Assembly (NCBI GenBank): GCA_002914805.1
Contig: JXTB01000407.1
Span: forward strand, 129,505 to 193,504
Length of the DNA: 64,000 nt
From: Parasponia andersonii
Taxonomy: Eukaryota > Streptophyta > Magnoliopsida > Rosales > Cannabaceae
Direction: 5' to 3'
The notes below the pieces were generated by a model, which saw nothing but the letters and a program-made list of their open reading frames with translations, was not told where the DNA came from and searched no databases. Shown piece by piece: positions 23,261 to 35,439 of the stretch. The stretch's first letter is position 1. Every line of letters starts with the position of its first letter. The position numbers and the translations under genes were made by a program.

Positions 23261-25381
23261 ATGGATGTTAATGAGAAAGAAGAAAAAATCTGCATAATGG
23301 AAGGGGGTGACTAAGTCCCTGAAATGCAAAGTAATCCACATGCTAGTGAAAGTCATTTACAATTTCAAGATAGTTGTTCTCCTAATGCAAGCACGACCTC
23401 AAAATCAAAAAAAAAAGGATAACTTCTAATGTGTGGAGCCACTTCAATATAGAATACCAAGATGATGGTAATAACAACAAAACAAAAATAGTAAAGTACA
23501 AATATTGCAAGAAGTTATTCTCTGCTAAACCATCTAGTGGTACCACCCACCTCAAAAGACACCACGAAAAATGTTTTTCTAAATATCAAGATCCTCAAGG
23601 AGGTATGTAACCAACTCAATCAACACTTCAACTCAATAAGGTTGGTTCGGTAAGTACTTAGAACTATGATTGCTTTAGTTGCTAGGGAGTAATTAGCACG
23701 TTTTATTACTTCAAAGGATTTGCCACTATGTATTGGTGAGTCCGATGAATATGAAGAACATATTAGACGATCATATTATCCAAACTTCAAAAAGGATTTT
23801 AGGAATACTTTTGGAATTGATTTGCTTAAAGTTTATAAAATATGCACACCGAACTAATATCTGAAATACTTGCATTAAATTTTTGCATTGTATTGACATT
23901 TGATATTTATGGTGCTAATTGTAAATGATATTACATAAGTATAATTGCCCATTATTATAACGAAAAGTGGATATTGTAAAAAAATAATTGGTTTTAAAGA
24001 CATTGATCAGAGGCATACTGCAGAAATTATCTGTGAAAGAATCTTAAATGTTATAGAAGAATATAGCATAGTAAACTGTATTCTTTCTATCATTTTTTAT
24101 TATGCTACATCCAATACAACGGCTATAAAATTACGTCAAAACTTGGTACGCTCATACACAAGAGGAGTTTTATTACATCAATATTGTGCATGCTATATAA
24201 TCAACCTCATCATCAAATCAGGTATGAAAATATTATCTATATACATTGAAAATGTTTGAAATACTATTGCTTACATTTATTCTTTTAATCCTCATATTGC
24301 TAAATTTAAAAAATATTGCAAAGCCGAAGGGTTACTTTTAAGAAAATTTCAACTCGATATGCCTATAAGGTAGAATTCCATCTATTTGATGTTAAAAAAT
24401 GTAATAGCATATAAAAATGATATTACTGTGTTTTACAATTCAAAAATGAGTGCACTAAATTTAAAAGATGATGATTGGTTTATTTGTAAAAATTTTGTAT
24501 AATTTTTAAAATATTTTTATGATGCTACCATTACTTTATCTGGTGATTGTTATCCTACTTCTTCAATTATTTTACATTACATGTTTTTTATTATGTTAAT
24601 GGTTTCTAAAGAAAAATATGACCCTATATTTGGACCTATAATGATTAGAATGCAAGAAGTTTATTTGAAATATTAGTCTGAAATTCCTTTCCTATTTTCT
24701 TTTACTTTTATTTTAGATCCTAGAGCTAAATGAAATGGTCTTTCTACTATTATTGGTCATATTTGTGATGCTTTAGACTTAGATTTTACACTCTAATATA
24801 CTAACACTTGTGATAAGTTTTCTGAACTGTTTAGTATATATGAGGGTAAGTTTAGCAGTATGAATATGAGTCAATAAGAAATCTCACAACAAACCAAAGA
24901 TCGATCAAAGAAGAAGTCTATCTGGTCATATATTCATGGGCGTGGGCATTGGCATGGCTCATCATTATCGTTATCATCAAGTTCAAGTCAATCATTAGAT
25001 CTATTACCAACAACAACGAGTTCCCCACAATCCCCAGAGCTTAACTAATATCTTAGGCTAGATTTTAATATCGATTGTGATGATAAAAACTTCAAAGTTT
25101 TGAAATAGTGGCAAAAGCATCAAGGAAAATTTCTCATGCTTTCATAAGTATGTGACATCTTAATTATTCTAGTGTCTACAGTTTCTTCAGAGACTGCTTT
25201 TAGTACCATTGGGAAAATATTAGACAATCAAAAAACTTCGTTGAGTCCTGAAATGGTTGAGGTGCTAACATACATTAAAGATTGGGAGCAAGCAGTGAAA
25301 CGAAATGAACATACTATTCACAATGAAGAATTGGCAGAAAACTTCAATAATTTGTACATGAACAACAATGATCAATCTTGA
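23261..25381 (+). pseudogene. hAT transposase with BED zinc finger, broken
   Basis: From the ATG at 23261 a decayed BED-hAT transposase can be followed. A BED-finger region at about 23430-23570 (VKYKYCKKLFSAKPSSGTTH, LKRHHEKC) has its first zinc cysteine replaced by tyrosine. The catalytic region at 23690-24500 has LPLCIGESDEYEEH-like and ALNFCIVLTFDIYGANCK signatures, then an open stretch at 23945-24259 including HTAEIICERILNVIEEYSI and RGVLLHQYCACYIINLIIKS. The hATC dimerisation block at 25172-25381 has VSSETAFSTIGKILDNQKTS. Several in-frame stops and frameshifts interrupt it (for example a stop after EGGD near 23313, and a shift in the A run near 23410). It matches the plant RICESLEEPER/DAYSLEEPER-like group, but decay shows it is a dead transposon rather than a domesticated gene. 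Confidence 0.9.
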
Positions 25382-25408
25382 TTAATGAATAATGAATTAA
25401 TGATGAAT

Positions 25409-25830
25409 TTTTTATTTTTCAAATATAATTTACTTTTTTTTTCATCAACTTAAGTTATGTATTATTTTTTAATTTTTATCATAAAAGTTATAAAATTATT
25501 TGTGATAAAAGCTTTATCACTTATATATAATTTATTTTTTTTTAATTATTAAAATTCGTTAAAAAGTTTATATTAAAGCCTTTCAAAAAAAGGGGCCAAT
25601 ATGAGGTAGAAAAAATTTTATCAATAAACTTGAATTTGTTATTTTTCAAATTTAATTTACTTTTTTTTTTCATCAACTTATTACTTAAGCTATATATTCT
25701 TTTTTAATTTTTATCATAAAAATTATAAAATTATTTGTTATAAAATTTTTATCACATATTCATATATATAATTTTTTTAATTATTAAAATTCATAAAAAA
25801 TTTTATTTAAAAACATTTCAAAAAAACTAG
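25409..25830. repeat. Two-copy direct repeat, about 230-bp unit, in the hAT 3' region
   Basis: A block starting TTATTTTTCAAAT(A/T)TAATTTAC with a T run and CATCAACTTA occurs near 25415 and again near 25640. It continues through TTTTTATCATAAAA(G/A)TTATA and AATTATTAAAATTC in both copies. Confidence 0.85.
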
Positions 25831-26194
25831 CCAAAATGCGAGCCAAAATGCGGGCCAAACGGGCAGGCCCGCTTTTGGGTAAGCCTTGGCTCGGCATGCT
25901 TAGGGGCTCGCATGGGCCATAAGGCCGGGCTGGGCCCCCTCATCATTCATACAGGCAGGCCTGACCCGGCCCGCCTATTTTGACAGCTTTAATTGGAACA
26001 ATCAATTGTAGCATTTTAGAAATTCCATTCAATTTGAATTTTAGTTTCAAGAAAGATTTTGACCTCTTCCATGAATAAAATCTTGTTACACCAAAATCTT
26101 ATTTGGTCGGCTCTTTAATTACAAAATATTTTTTACATTAATCACATACCTGGAACATTTTTTTATGTTATACTTTTATTTTTTCTAGAGTATT

Positions 26195-29100
26195 TGTCAC
26201 AATCCAACCCCAAGCCAGTAGCAAAAAGAGAATTTTACAAATAGAAATTCAAAAGTTATTTTTGAAAAACTTATAAAAGAAATTTTTAAAGTAAAATTTT
26301 CATAGTTTTTTTTATCACTATTAGACAAAGATTGTTAATGAAATTTATTAAAAAAAAAATCAAGCATTACTATCAGCAGTTTTATAATCTAGCACAATAA
26401 TTATACAAATTGAGTTCTTAAAACAGGCCCTTAAGTGTTAGTGAGACAATGATGCTAATTTATTTTTTTTAAACTAGTTACAGTCTAATCTAATGGTATC
26501 ACATTCTAGGCAGACAAACATCCACTTTGAGCCATTTCTTAACTGTGGTGGGGTCTGGTTAACCATCAAAAGCAGGTGGACTCAACTTGACGAAATTCTT
26601 GAAAAAGCTGGCCTGTTAAGTGTCAAGATCTCGTTGTGCTCTTAGCCCCAGTATTTCTCGCAAAGTCTCATCAAGGTCTGCTATCACCATTTACTCGAAC
26701 TTAGTATTAAAATTATACCAAAATCATAGGATTAATATCATAATCCCATTTACACAAATGAAGTCGACCCATTACAATAAAGATATAAGACACCGAATTG
26801 CTATCTCAGAACCTAAAAGTTTCATATAGCAAATCATGATAATGGACATAGGAATACAAGAATAAATGTCCATTCAAATCAGAGAATTTCGATACGAGTA
26901 GAATTCACTAGTCTAGTATTGATCCCAACACCTTTGGACTAGAATTTCTGGGATATAACTATCCCAAGGATACTAGAGTTTCACTCTCGTGAGATGAACA
27001 AAAGATTCAAGATGAATTAGAGTAAAGACAATATATTTAACCAATTCCTAAGTGATGTATGATGTATTTATCAAATACTTTTAAAAATCTCTTTTTAAAC
27101 ACAAAATCTCACAGGCAAGATCCTAGATGGATCTAAAGCCTACAGTTTTGATACCATTTATATTACGATTGAAAAATCCAAAACAGTGACTTTTATGATT
27201 TCTCTTAAATATAATAGAATATTAATTTTACAAAATTTTAGAGAAATCGTAAACTTTGGTAAATTGAGTTTAACTGAAAACTTTAGTTCAACGTCCAAAA
27301 TATGTTATATAAAATCACTTGTAATTTCAAGTTCCTAAATTAACATCAAATTAATCCTCATATATCCACTTACTAATTTTGGCAAAATAATTGAACAAGA
27401 AAATAAGGACAATAAAGTATGAATATCCACCAAGGATTAAGAGTAGAACTACAAGTATAAACTATGTAACTTGTCTGACCATTGGATTACCATTTCAATT
27501 AGATAAACACCTAAAAGTGGGAGAAGTAGAGGGTGAGAATTCACACACTCAATAGAAATTTAATTACTTTTTTGAATAGATGCAATTTTACTAAATTTGT
27601 ATAGTTAATACCTTTTTTCAAAATCCATTTATAAACCAAGTTTATAAAACAATTAGTATCCAGAATAATCAAATATTCAAAACCAAAGCCAAATCCATAG
27701 AATTGTATGCATCATAAATCAACCAAGTACATGAGTGAGCTCTAATCCTCCAATCACGGCCTTGTAATGCCTCTATAACAGAGGTACCCAACATCCTGAC
27801 ATTATCTATAGTGTATCCGCCAAAAACTTGCGCAAGAACCTAGGTCTTTTACCTAGCACTGTAGCAACTCACCAAAGATCTAAACTACCATGGCGTAATA
27901 ATAGAACTCAAGTGTTTGTTCTTATGGTATGTATAATATATAATAATTCATAATAACCATGCATCTATGAATCAAATCATATTTTAAAATCCAACTTTGT
28001 ATTATTTTGGGATTTACTATAACTTATGAAGCACACCACTATTTTACCCCATAATCACAATATAAAAATATATAAAATAATCCACACAGTCTAATCCTAG
28101 TACAATCCAACAATTTTCAACAATTTGTCAAACCATCATGAAATCATGATTTTTCATAAATAATTTTTGATGCAATTATAAATCAAAACTGATATAAAGT
28201 CACATAATTAAACTCCTACCTCAATATAGTAGCTATACTAAGCTAAAGATACTCAAAAAGCTCTCATTGGTCATTTGAGTGTTCAAATAACCATCTCAAG
28301 ATCCCAATAAGTCCACTTGGGAAAGTGACTTTTCCACCGGAGCCTCGAATAGAGAAATAGAGGTCACTGCTGAATTCAGAGTACCCAAAAATGGTAGGTT
28401 AGATATATACTTTGTCAAAAGTGGGTCTTAATGCGCGATTTACCTCGTAGCATGCAAAGTGATACTATTCATAAGTCTCGGAATTTGTGCCATTTCAAAA
28501 CATAGCGATATTATATATCAAATTTTGTTTCTCAACCTTGTTAAAACCAAATTTGAAATCATAATTAAATTTTGAGATCCTAAGCCTTGAACGGGCTTCA
28601 AATCCAGGAAATATAAAAATGTCTTTTTCTAGAATTAATTTAAAAAATGTCCATCTTTTCCAAAGTATTTAGAAAATATCATTTTTGTTAATTATTTGCA
28701 AAAATATTTGTTTTCGGTAATATTTCTGAAATTATAATTATCACAAAATTATGTAGGAAAATATGGCTTTCAAAAATATTTGAAAAAGTGTCAAATTCAC
28801 TAATTATTTGTAGAAAAAATGTCATTTTTACAATAATAATTCGGAAAGTAACAATTTTCTTATCTCTGCCAAAGGCCCAAATCTAAATAGTAACAAACCC
28901 TAGTCCAACACTATTCAGTTTTGTAGAAATATAACATTTCATTCTAAATTAGAAAAATACCATATTTTTCAATTCAAAAATTAACATGCTTTTGGGTATC
29001 ATTTCAACTTCTATAAATGTAATTATATATGATTTTTAACCTTATTTCACCTCATATATTTACCTTAGATAAATAAATTACTTAACCAAAATAATTACAT

Positions 29101-29833
29101 AAATATCATCTTTTACATAATTGGTAAAAAGAATAAAAGTGGAAAAGCTTATCGGAGATGAATTTGGATGTACAACCACTTGAAAGTAGTCAGCGACGAT
29201 AAGACAAGACTCTACTCATTGAAGGTGTCGAAAACAGAGGTTGGATGCCAGAAATTTCGCCGGAAAACCGCACTGAAGGCATAATTTTCGCGGGGCTACT
29301 ACGATGTCATCCAGTAGTGAAACAGGGCGAGACTGGCGGCATTAGCTTTGTTGATAGTAGCTCTTCAATATAGGCTGGCCCATGGGCAGAGTTGGGCAGC
29401 GGTGTAGTGGCTGGAGGGGACAATACATCTGGGCATTTTTCTCTCTTTTTATTTCTCTTCCAACCCTATCTCTTTGAGAATTAAATGTTTTGAAGCCTTT
29501 TTATGTAAATTCTGGGCACTATTACAAATCAATAAAATATATGTGATTTTTTGAATATTTAAATCCGAAAATTGATATTTACAACTTTACCATTTGCATT
29601 AAAAACTCTCTTTTGCCCCTAAACTTTTCCAGATTTTACAGAAACAAAATGCAAAAATTCTACAATGTAGGGATGTAAATGGAAAAAAGAGGGATAAAAA
29701 AAAAAAGATGATTGGGACTAAGTTTCCAAAGAGAAAGAAGACTGAGGACTAGATAAGCTATTCAAAAGAAAAAAAATTGGGGTATTAATGTAATTTCTTT
29801 TGGTCTAAGGGTGGTGTTATTATAATTTTGACA
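26195..29833. mobile_element. Long Ty3/gypsy-type LTR, copy 1 (probably solo)
   Basis: It begins TGTCACAATCCAACCC. Several blocks are shared with copies at 30074 and 58180: CAATCACGGCCTTGTAATGC with CAGAGGTACCCAACATC (about 27755), CCTAGGTCTTTTACCTAGCA (about 27840), and GACTTTTCCACC...GAGGTCACTGC (about 28330). A less AT-rich block lies at 29160-29420. There is no gag-pol coding. TGTCACGACCC-type ends and multi-kilobase length suit Tekay/Del-like gypsy LTRs. The right boundary is tentative (...TTTTGACA). Fossil. Confidence 0.55.
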
Positions 29834-29843
29834 CTAATTAGGG

Positions 29844-30035
29844 TCAATTACTATCTACTTCATTAATCCAATCTAAATGTAAGTATCCATTTGAACTTGA
29901 GAGCTTAAAATCAAATTTATAATCTTCAAAATCCTGAAGGGTGAATATGTGGTGTTTGTAGTACTTGCCTTCACTGAAATTCCAACGATATTGATGTTTT
30001 CGATCTTTAGTCATTAGAATAGTAGTGCTCATCAT
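29844..30035 (-). other. Unrecognised 63-codon open frame between two LTRs
   Basis: An open frame of 63 residues with mixed, protein-like composition (KHQYRWNFSEGKYYKHH, then FKLSSSNGYLHLDWINEVDS). I recognise no domain. It lies in the only ~240 bases between two long LTRs, so it could be a scrap of a gene or of an element. Its length is within what chance allows. Confidence 0.2.
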
Positions 30036-30073
30036 CTAGGATTGCTAATTAACAGTGATTCATGAGTCAAATC

Positions 30074-32350
30074 TATCATGACCGGAAATCCTAGACCGTA
30101 GCTTTTAGTAATTTTAAATAAAAACAGTGATAAACAATAATTTCCAAACTTTCATAGAAATTAATTACTTGAAATTTAATTTTAGCTCTCTAAAGTAAGT
30201 AAATTTTAAGATTTGACAAACTTGAGAATTTGGATCTTATCCATTAGTTTTAAATTTCCAAGTTCTTCATTTTAAGATTAGAGAAAATCCTAATTAACAT
30301 ATTTAGAAACTCTTATCAATTCATGAAATTTAATGAATAAGTTCAATTCAAAATTCTAGGCCCATTGTTCAAATATTTTACATAAAATCATCTCTCTTTC
30401 TAAATACTCGGTTTAATATGGAAATCATCCTCATAAATCTGTTTAGTAAATATACTAATATTGGCTAAATAAATTTGACTCATAGAAGGAAAAATGATAT
30501 AGAGTACGAACCAATCAACGAAGAGGAATGGAACTACAATTTTATGCCAAATATGCTTGCCAAACAATCAGAATAATTACCACAAATTAAATCGATACCT
30601 AAAAAGGGGAGAAAGTATGGGGTGAGCATAAAATATCCAGTAGGATACCTAATTACTTTTTTGAGAAAATATTTGTTTTTAAGTTCCCTGCATGGTTAGT
30701 TGTTCTGAAAATAATTCACAATATATCTAATAAAAAGCAAGTTGAAATTGTCAAGGAATCATATTCAAAATCAATAAAGAGAAATTATATAATAATCCAT
30801 AATGCACATATCACAAATCAAATAATCCCATGAGCTCACATCCTCTCATCACGAACTATAGTAACTCGTACTATATATACTGGGTACTCTCTGCCTGATA
30901 CCTAATTCTAGAAAACAGAGAGACATCCATGTGTCCATGTCTACCAAACCAGAGGGGCAACTGAATGCCTACACCTACCGAATGGATGAATTAGAAGAAC
31001 TCATTTGGGTTTATAGGCTCTCACCGAAAGTAGGAACAATGGCCGCCTATTAAATACTGCGATGCCTAAGATAAACCTCATATATGATCCTATGATATAT
31101 GCAATACGATGAGTAGTCAAAACAGCCATGCAGTAAATATCCTAGATATGCTCTGATTTTTAAATGAAAATCCACTTTGTATTTTAAAATCTAGCAGTAC
31201 AATTCCAATGGTTTAATTATATCCCAAGTATAAAATTTGTACTAAATCATACGTAAAATATCCTAAGCAGTCCACAACATTTCACAAATTCACAGTTTTC
31301 TAAAATAATCATTCAAAATAATTTAATAAAATAAATTCACGAAATTTCACTTTTCACAACATATTCCAATTTTTATTAAAAGTAATAGAAAATAAGGTAA
31401 TTGAATCCTCTACCTTAATATGGTTGTTATTTTAAGCCAATGACACGTAAAGAATCTCATGTTGATCATTTGGGTGTCGGATGGTCATTTCTCGATCCCA
31501 ATAAGTTTACTTGAAAAAATGACTTTTCCACCAGAGCCTCAGATAGAGAAATAAAGGTCACCACTGAGTTTAAAGTATCTAAAAATACTATGTTAGATAT
31601 ATACTTTGTCCAAATTGGGTCGCAGAATAAGACCCACTCTGTAGTACAAAAAATGATACTATTTATGAGCATCGGAATTTGTGTCATTTCGAAATATAGC
31701 GATATTATATCAAAATTCGTTTCTCGACTCTGCTAAATCCAAATTTGAAATCAAAAATTAATTTCGAGATTCCTAATGTTAAACAGGCTCTAAATCCAAG
31801 AATTACAAAAATATCTCTTTTCAGAAATAATTTAAAAAATGTCCATTTTTTAGAAAGTATTTAGAAAAATATCATCTTTGCTGTTTATTTAAATAAATAT
31901 TACTTTTTTAAAATATTTTAGAAAATATCACTTTTATGGCCATAAGAACGACTTCACAAAAACAAACTAATTTATGCCATAAAGTAGTTTGTAAAATAAC
32001 CAAATAAACTTAGAAATCGGTTTATCGAAATTGATTTGCAGAAAAGGGTCGATGCCAGTCATGTGGAGAGAAACTTGGGCTTGCCATCTATGGTGATAGC
32101 TGATTTTGCTAAAATTTACAAAGAAGAAGAAGAAGGAGGAGGAGGAAGAAGGAAGAAAGAGAAAAATAAAAGGAAAAAAAAAAAGAAAAAGAAAGAGAGA
32201 GTTGTTAGATACGAGAGAAAATTAAGGGAAAACGATGTATTAAAAAATCAAAAGTGAGTCCCATTATTTAATTAAAATATTATATTTATTTATTTTAATT
32301 TTTTTAGGGAAAAAAGACTAAAATACTCTTAATAAATTTAGGTTTTTACA
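30074..32350. mobile_element. Solo long Ty3/gypsy-type LTR, copy 2
   Basis: About 2,277 bases starting TATCATGACCGG (TG end altered) and ending GGTTTTTACA, flanked by the 5-bp duplication AAATC (30069-30073 and 32351-32355). It shares the GACTTTTCCACC...GAGGTCACC block with copy 1 at 31525-31565 and with copy 3 (GGAGGTCACCACT). The adjacent AATATAGCGATATTATAT block is shared with copy 1. One LTR with a target duplication and no internal region is the signature of LTR-LTR recombination. A purine-rich stretch lies at 32130-32200. Fossil. Confidence 0.65.
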
Positions 32351-32355
32351 AAATC

Positions 32356-33385
32356 TATAATTACCGTCGCCATATTTCTAGGTCGAACCCTCTCCTAGGA
32401 CCTAATCTTTTGTCGCATAAGCGGACTTAATGAACTCTACAACTCGTTATCCCATTGATAAAACCCACGATGATAGTAAATGGGTTCTCTTCCTCTGTCA
32501 TCTCTACTAGCCAGCAACTTAAATCTTCGCTCTATTATTACTATTAATTTAGTGCAACAAAGTGTGCTTTCCAAGTAAAAAAAAAAACACCAATTAGAAT
32601 AATACCAAATACTTACTAAAAATATTATACATTATTGATCTGATCAAACTAATCTTTTTTTCTTCTTGTGGCTAAATGTTCTGATTAAACCTATTACAAC
32701 CAAGAGAAGAGTACACATAAATTCAATTAAAGAGTACTGTTCTATAAAATAACAAATGTGAAACTAACACAACAAAAACTAAATAATAAGAAACGAGAAA
32801 ACGACTAATAATGAAAAAATCAATTAGGACTACATAGCTTGGGCTTGGATTTGGATTATGCGGTCCTTTATGAACGAGTTTGGTTGCGATATATATATAT
32901 ATATGGGCTTCTGCCTTTTCGCGCCATATTACAATACTACAGTAATTTACAGAGCATATTTACTCAATAAACAATCAACCGACCGATGCTATTTGGCAAA
33001 AATTATGATTGTAACATGTCAATATGAACATTTCAAGCAAAAAAAAAAAAAAATGACAATATGAACATGAATTACGTAAATACCAAATTTAACGTACATC
33101 AACCTTTTTGAAATAATGTTAACAAAAGTATGCCAAGATTCATTCGTTTATTCAGAATTAACATTGAAAAGTCAATTTTAGTTATAAGTAAAACAGTATA
33201 TAATATACTTGACTTTACTTGACTTTAAATAAACATAGAATATACTAGCATCTATATTTAGTTTGCGTACATACACTAATAGCGCACACATTTTTTCTTA
33301 TATGCAACCACTATTACTTCAAGATCTTCAAACAGATCTGGAAGACCGAAGCCTATTGATCCACGAAAATAAGATCATCATCAAA
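32356..33385. other. AT-rich stretch upstream of a possible small gene
   Basis: I recognise no coding sequence or repeat family here. A short (TA)n lies at 32889-32903. The last ~150 bases could hold the promoter of the ORF at 33386, with TATA-like stretches near 33199 and 33255, but nothing decides between them. Confidence 0.4.
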
Positions 33386-33625
33386 ATGAAGATCAGAATA
33401 GTTGTGGTCTCATGTATAATTATCATAGCTGGGTTAATTAATTATTTGGCTGTTAGCCTTAAGCCTAATTCTTCCTCTCTAATTACTTCCGAGATTAGCA
33501 ATCTCTCGGCCGACGCTGCCCTAATTGATGAGCTGGAAGACGCGTTCAAGTCCGGGCACGGCGGAAGGATTTGCTATGCCAAATGCTACTTAAGTACTTG
33601 CTTACAGTTCATAATCCACCGTTAA
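33386..33625 (+). CDS. Candidate small membrane-anchored or secreted peptide, 79 aa
   Basis: I do not recognise this protein. The reading frame is open from 33263, but the ATG at 33386 gives the more protein-like product. It starts MKIRIVVVSCIIIIAG, a basic start followed by a hydrophobic stretch (about residues 4-26) that could be a signal peptide or single membrane anchor. A Ser/Asn-rich spacer follows (residues about 28-45), then an acidic segment (ALIDELEDAF, residues about 50-59), a GHGG turn, and a short cysteine cluster CYAKCYLSTC (C-x3-C-x4-C) near the C-terminus. This layout (signal, acidic pro-region, small Cys-bearing end) is like many plant secreted peptides, but three cysteines is an odd number and no family matches by eye. 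It may be a truncated gene or a chance ORF. Confidence 0.4.
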   Translation: MKIRIVVVSCIIIIAGLINYLAVSLKPNSSSLITSEISNLSADAALIDELEDAFKSGHGGRICYAKCYLSTCLQFIIHR

Positions 33626-34801
33626 GAATATAAACCAATGGATGTAAAGTTCGTTGCATATTAAAATGTTGGAAGTGACTCTTTTACTTTGATATCTTGT
33701 TTAATGAAATTGATGGCCTATCGACAATCTTAATTAATAGCCCGCTGAATAGCTTCGTCTATCTTCCATAACAATGCTAATATGGTACTTTGTCCTTTCA
33801 TCTTATGTTTCTCTTTTGATGTTTTCTCATCTCATTTAGTTCAAAAACAAGAAATTCGAAACATAAAAATTGGCCCAACTATCGACTAGAATCCTGGGTT
33901 TTAACACCAAATCTGGGCTCAAACGAGAAAGAACAACAAAACAAGTACTATTTAATTTTAATAACAACTTGAATCTCACCAATTATAAAATATTTCAATC
34001 CTCAAGGTAGATATTTTTGGTCAAAAAGGAATTTCATATTTTTTTTCTTTTCTCCAGTATAAAATATTAATGTGGAGAGAACTTCAAATTAATTGCCTAG
34101 AAGAGGTTAAAATCTGTAGGGTCATTCACTAATTCTCTCTATGAACCTTTGGAAGCAAACAAGAAGTACGAGATAAGGTCATTAGTTCGCTTTTTGCTAC
34201 TCCAACAGGTCTTGATTCATGTTGATGTAACAAAAACACTACATAGAAGGTGGCTAATGATATGCATTTACATCTACCTGAATCAATTTATCGCAGCGTC
34301 TCCAAAAAAAAATCAAGTTTTTGACTTAATTTATCAACCCCTGTTGTATCCACTGGCTAGATTTTAATTTTGTTATAACAATTATACTTGAAGAAATTAA
34401 GTTAAGTTAATTAAATTGAAACTTTTACTGCATTTTCAACGTATTGCAAGTTTTTTCACTAAAAAATAAAAATCCACTTACATTAGTCTTTCTAGTATAA
34501 TTTAACGATAGAATTAATTAAGCATACCAACATATAGTGGATGCAAATTTCCCATTAAAATAGACAAATTTCATCCATCAAGATACATAATTGCTTACCT
34601 TGGAATAAGCATGCGTAATTTTTCGCTTCAAAAAACGTTCATCATACGTTTGGGCTTCAAAGGGACTGCAGGCCCAATATGTCAGCTGCATACTCCGAGT
34701 CCAAGGTGGTTACGCCTATTTATTTTTAGAAACCTAAAAATAGAAACTAATTTTTCCCCCTCTATAAGAACTACCACAATTTGGATGCGTAAATCTACAT
34801 A
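33626..34801. other. AT-rich stretch, nothing recognised
   Basis: There is no supported gene between the peptide ORF and the CACTA element. Open frames at 34149-34367 and 34611-34802 lack protein-like composition. Confidence 0.5.
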
Positions 34802-34804
34802 ATT

Positions 34805-35285
34805 CACTACAAGAAAATCAACTTTTTTTGACAGATTAAGGTTAGCTCGTCGGGAAATTCGTCGAGAAAAGTGACATTTATCAACGGTTTAACTGAATTT
34901 CGTCGGCAAATGATGGCCTAAAAAATCAACTTTTGGGACCTTTATACCGACGGGCTACTCGTTGGTATTCAATATATACCGACGCATAATTAACTTTTTG
35001 TCGGTAAAAAGTATGTAAAAAAATACCCAGATTTTTTCTCACGAATATTAATTTTTGGGCGCCAGTATTTTTTTCCCCCAAAAAAAGTCATTTTATAAAA
35101 ATACATTTACCAACAGGTTTGTGTTGTCTGTAGTGAAAGTTTTCCTTTAAAGTTAAAACATGGTTGTTTTTATATAGTCATATTTTTTAAAAAAAATTCA
35201 CCGACAGAAAATATTGACCCGTTGGTAAATCATTACAAGAAAGTAGACTTTCACCGACAGGCTATGTAAAACCCGTCGGTAACCT
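34805..35285 (+). repeat. Left subterminal motif array of the CACTA element
   Basis: Short copies of CGTCGG, ACCGACGGG, CCGACGCA and CCGACAG in both orientations, for example near 34851, 34901, 34957, 34979, 35203 and 35250-35280. In En/Spm such arrays bind the TNPA protein and are needed for excision. Confidence 0.85.
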
Positions 35286-35355
35286 ATTCTCCTCTTTCCT
35301 TTAGTCTCAATTTAACTGCAGTCCTTTTTTTCCCCTTTCTCTCATCGTCCACAGC

Positions 35356-35361
<6 letters not shown>

Positions 35362-35392
<31 letters not shown>
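35362..35392. repeat. (CT)n microsatellite
   Basis: A run of about 15 CT units, followed by a short tandem repeat of CTCTCGCTGCCCTTTT, in a pyrimidine-rich leader-like region of the CACTA element. Confidence 0.95.
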
Positions 35393-35396
<4 letters not shown>

Positions 35397-35439
35397 CCCT
35401 TTTCTCTCTCTCTCGCTGCCCTTTTCTCTCTCTTCCGCC

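Larger units (their letters stand above)
21426..25991 (+). mobile_element. Full-length non-functional hAT transposon
   Basis: The element is flanked by a perfect 8-bp duplication ATTGGAAC (21418-21425 and 25992-25999), the length expected for hAT. Its ends are imperfect inverted repeats: TGATACTATCAAAAT on the left, and TAAAGCTGTCAAAAT as the reverse complement of the right end. GC-rich subterminal stretches full of GGCCGGCC/GGGCC-type motifs follow (about 21455-21600 and 25850-25975), typical of the plant hAT group whose ends read TGTCAAAA...GGGCC. A decayed hAT transposase lies inside. Total length is 4,566 bases. Confidence 0.93.

Noticed and set aside
32036-32257. 73-codon frame rich in Lys/Glu/Gly
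   Set aside because: A simple purine-rich tract in a solo LTR translated as low complexity.
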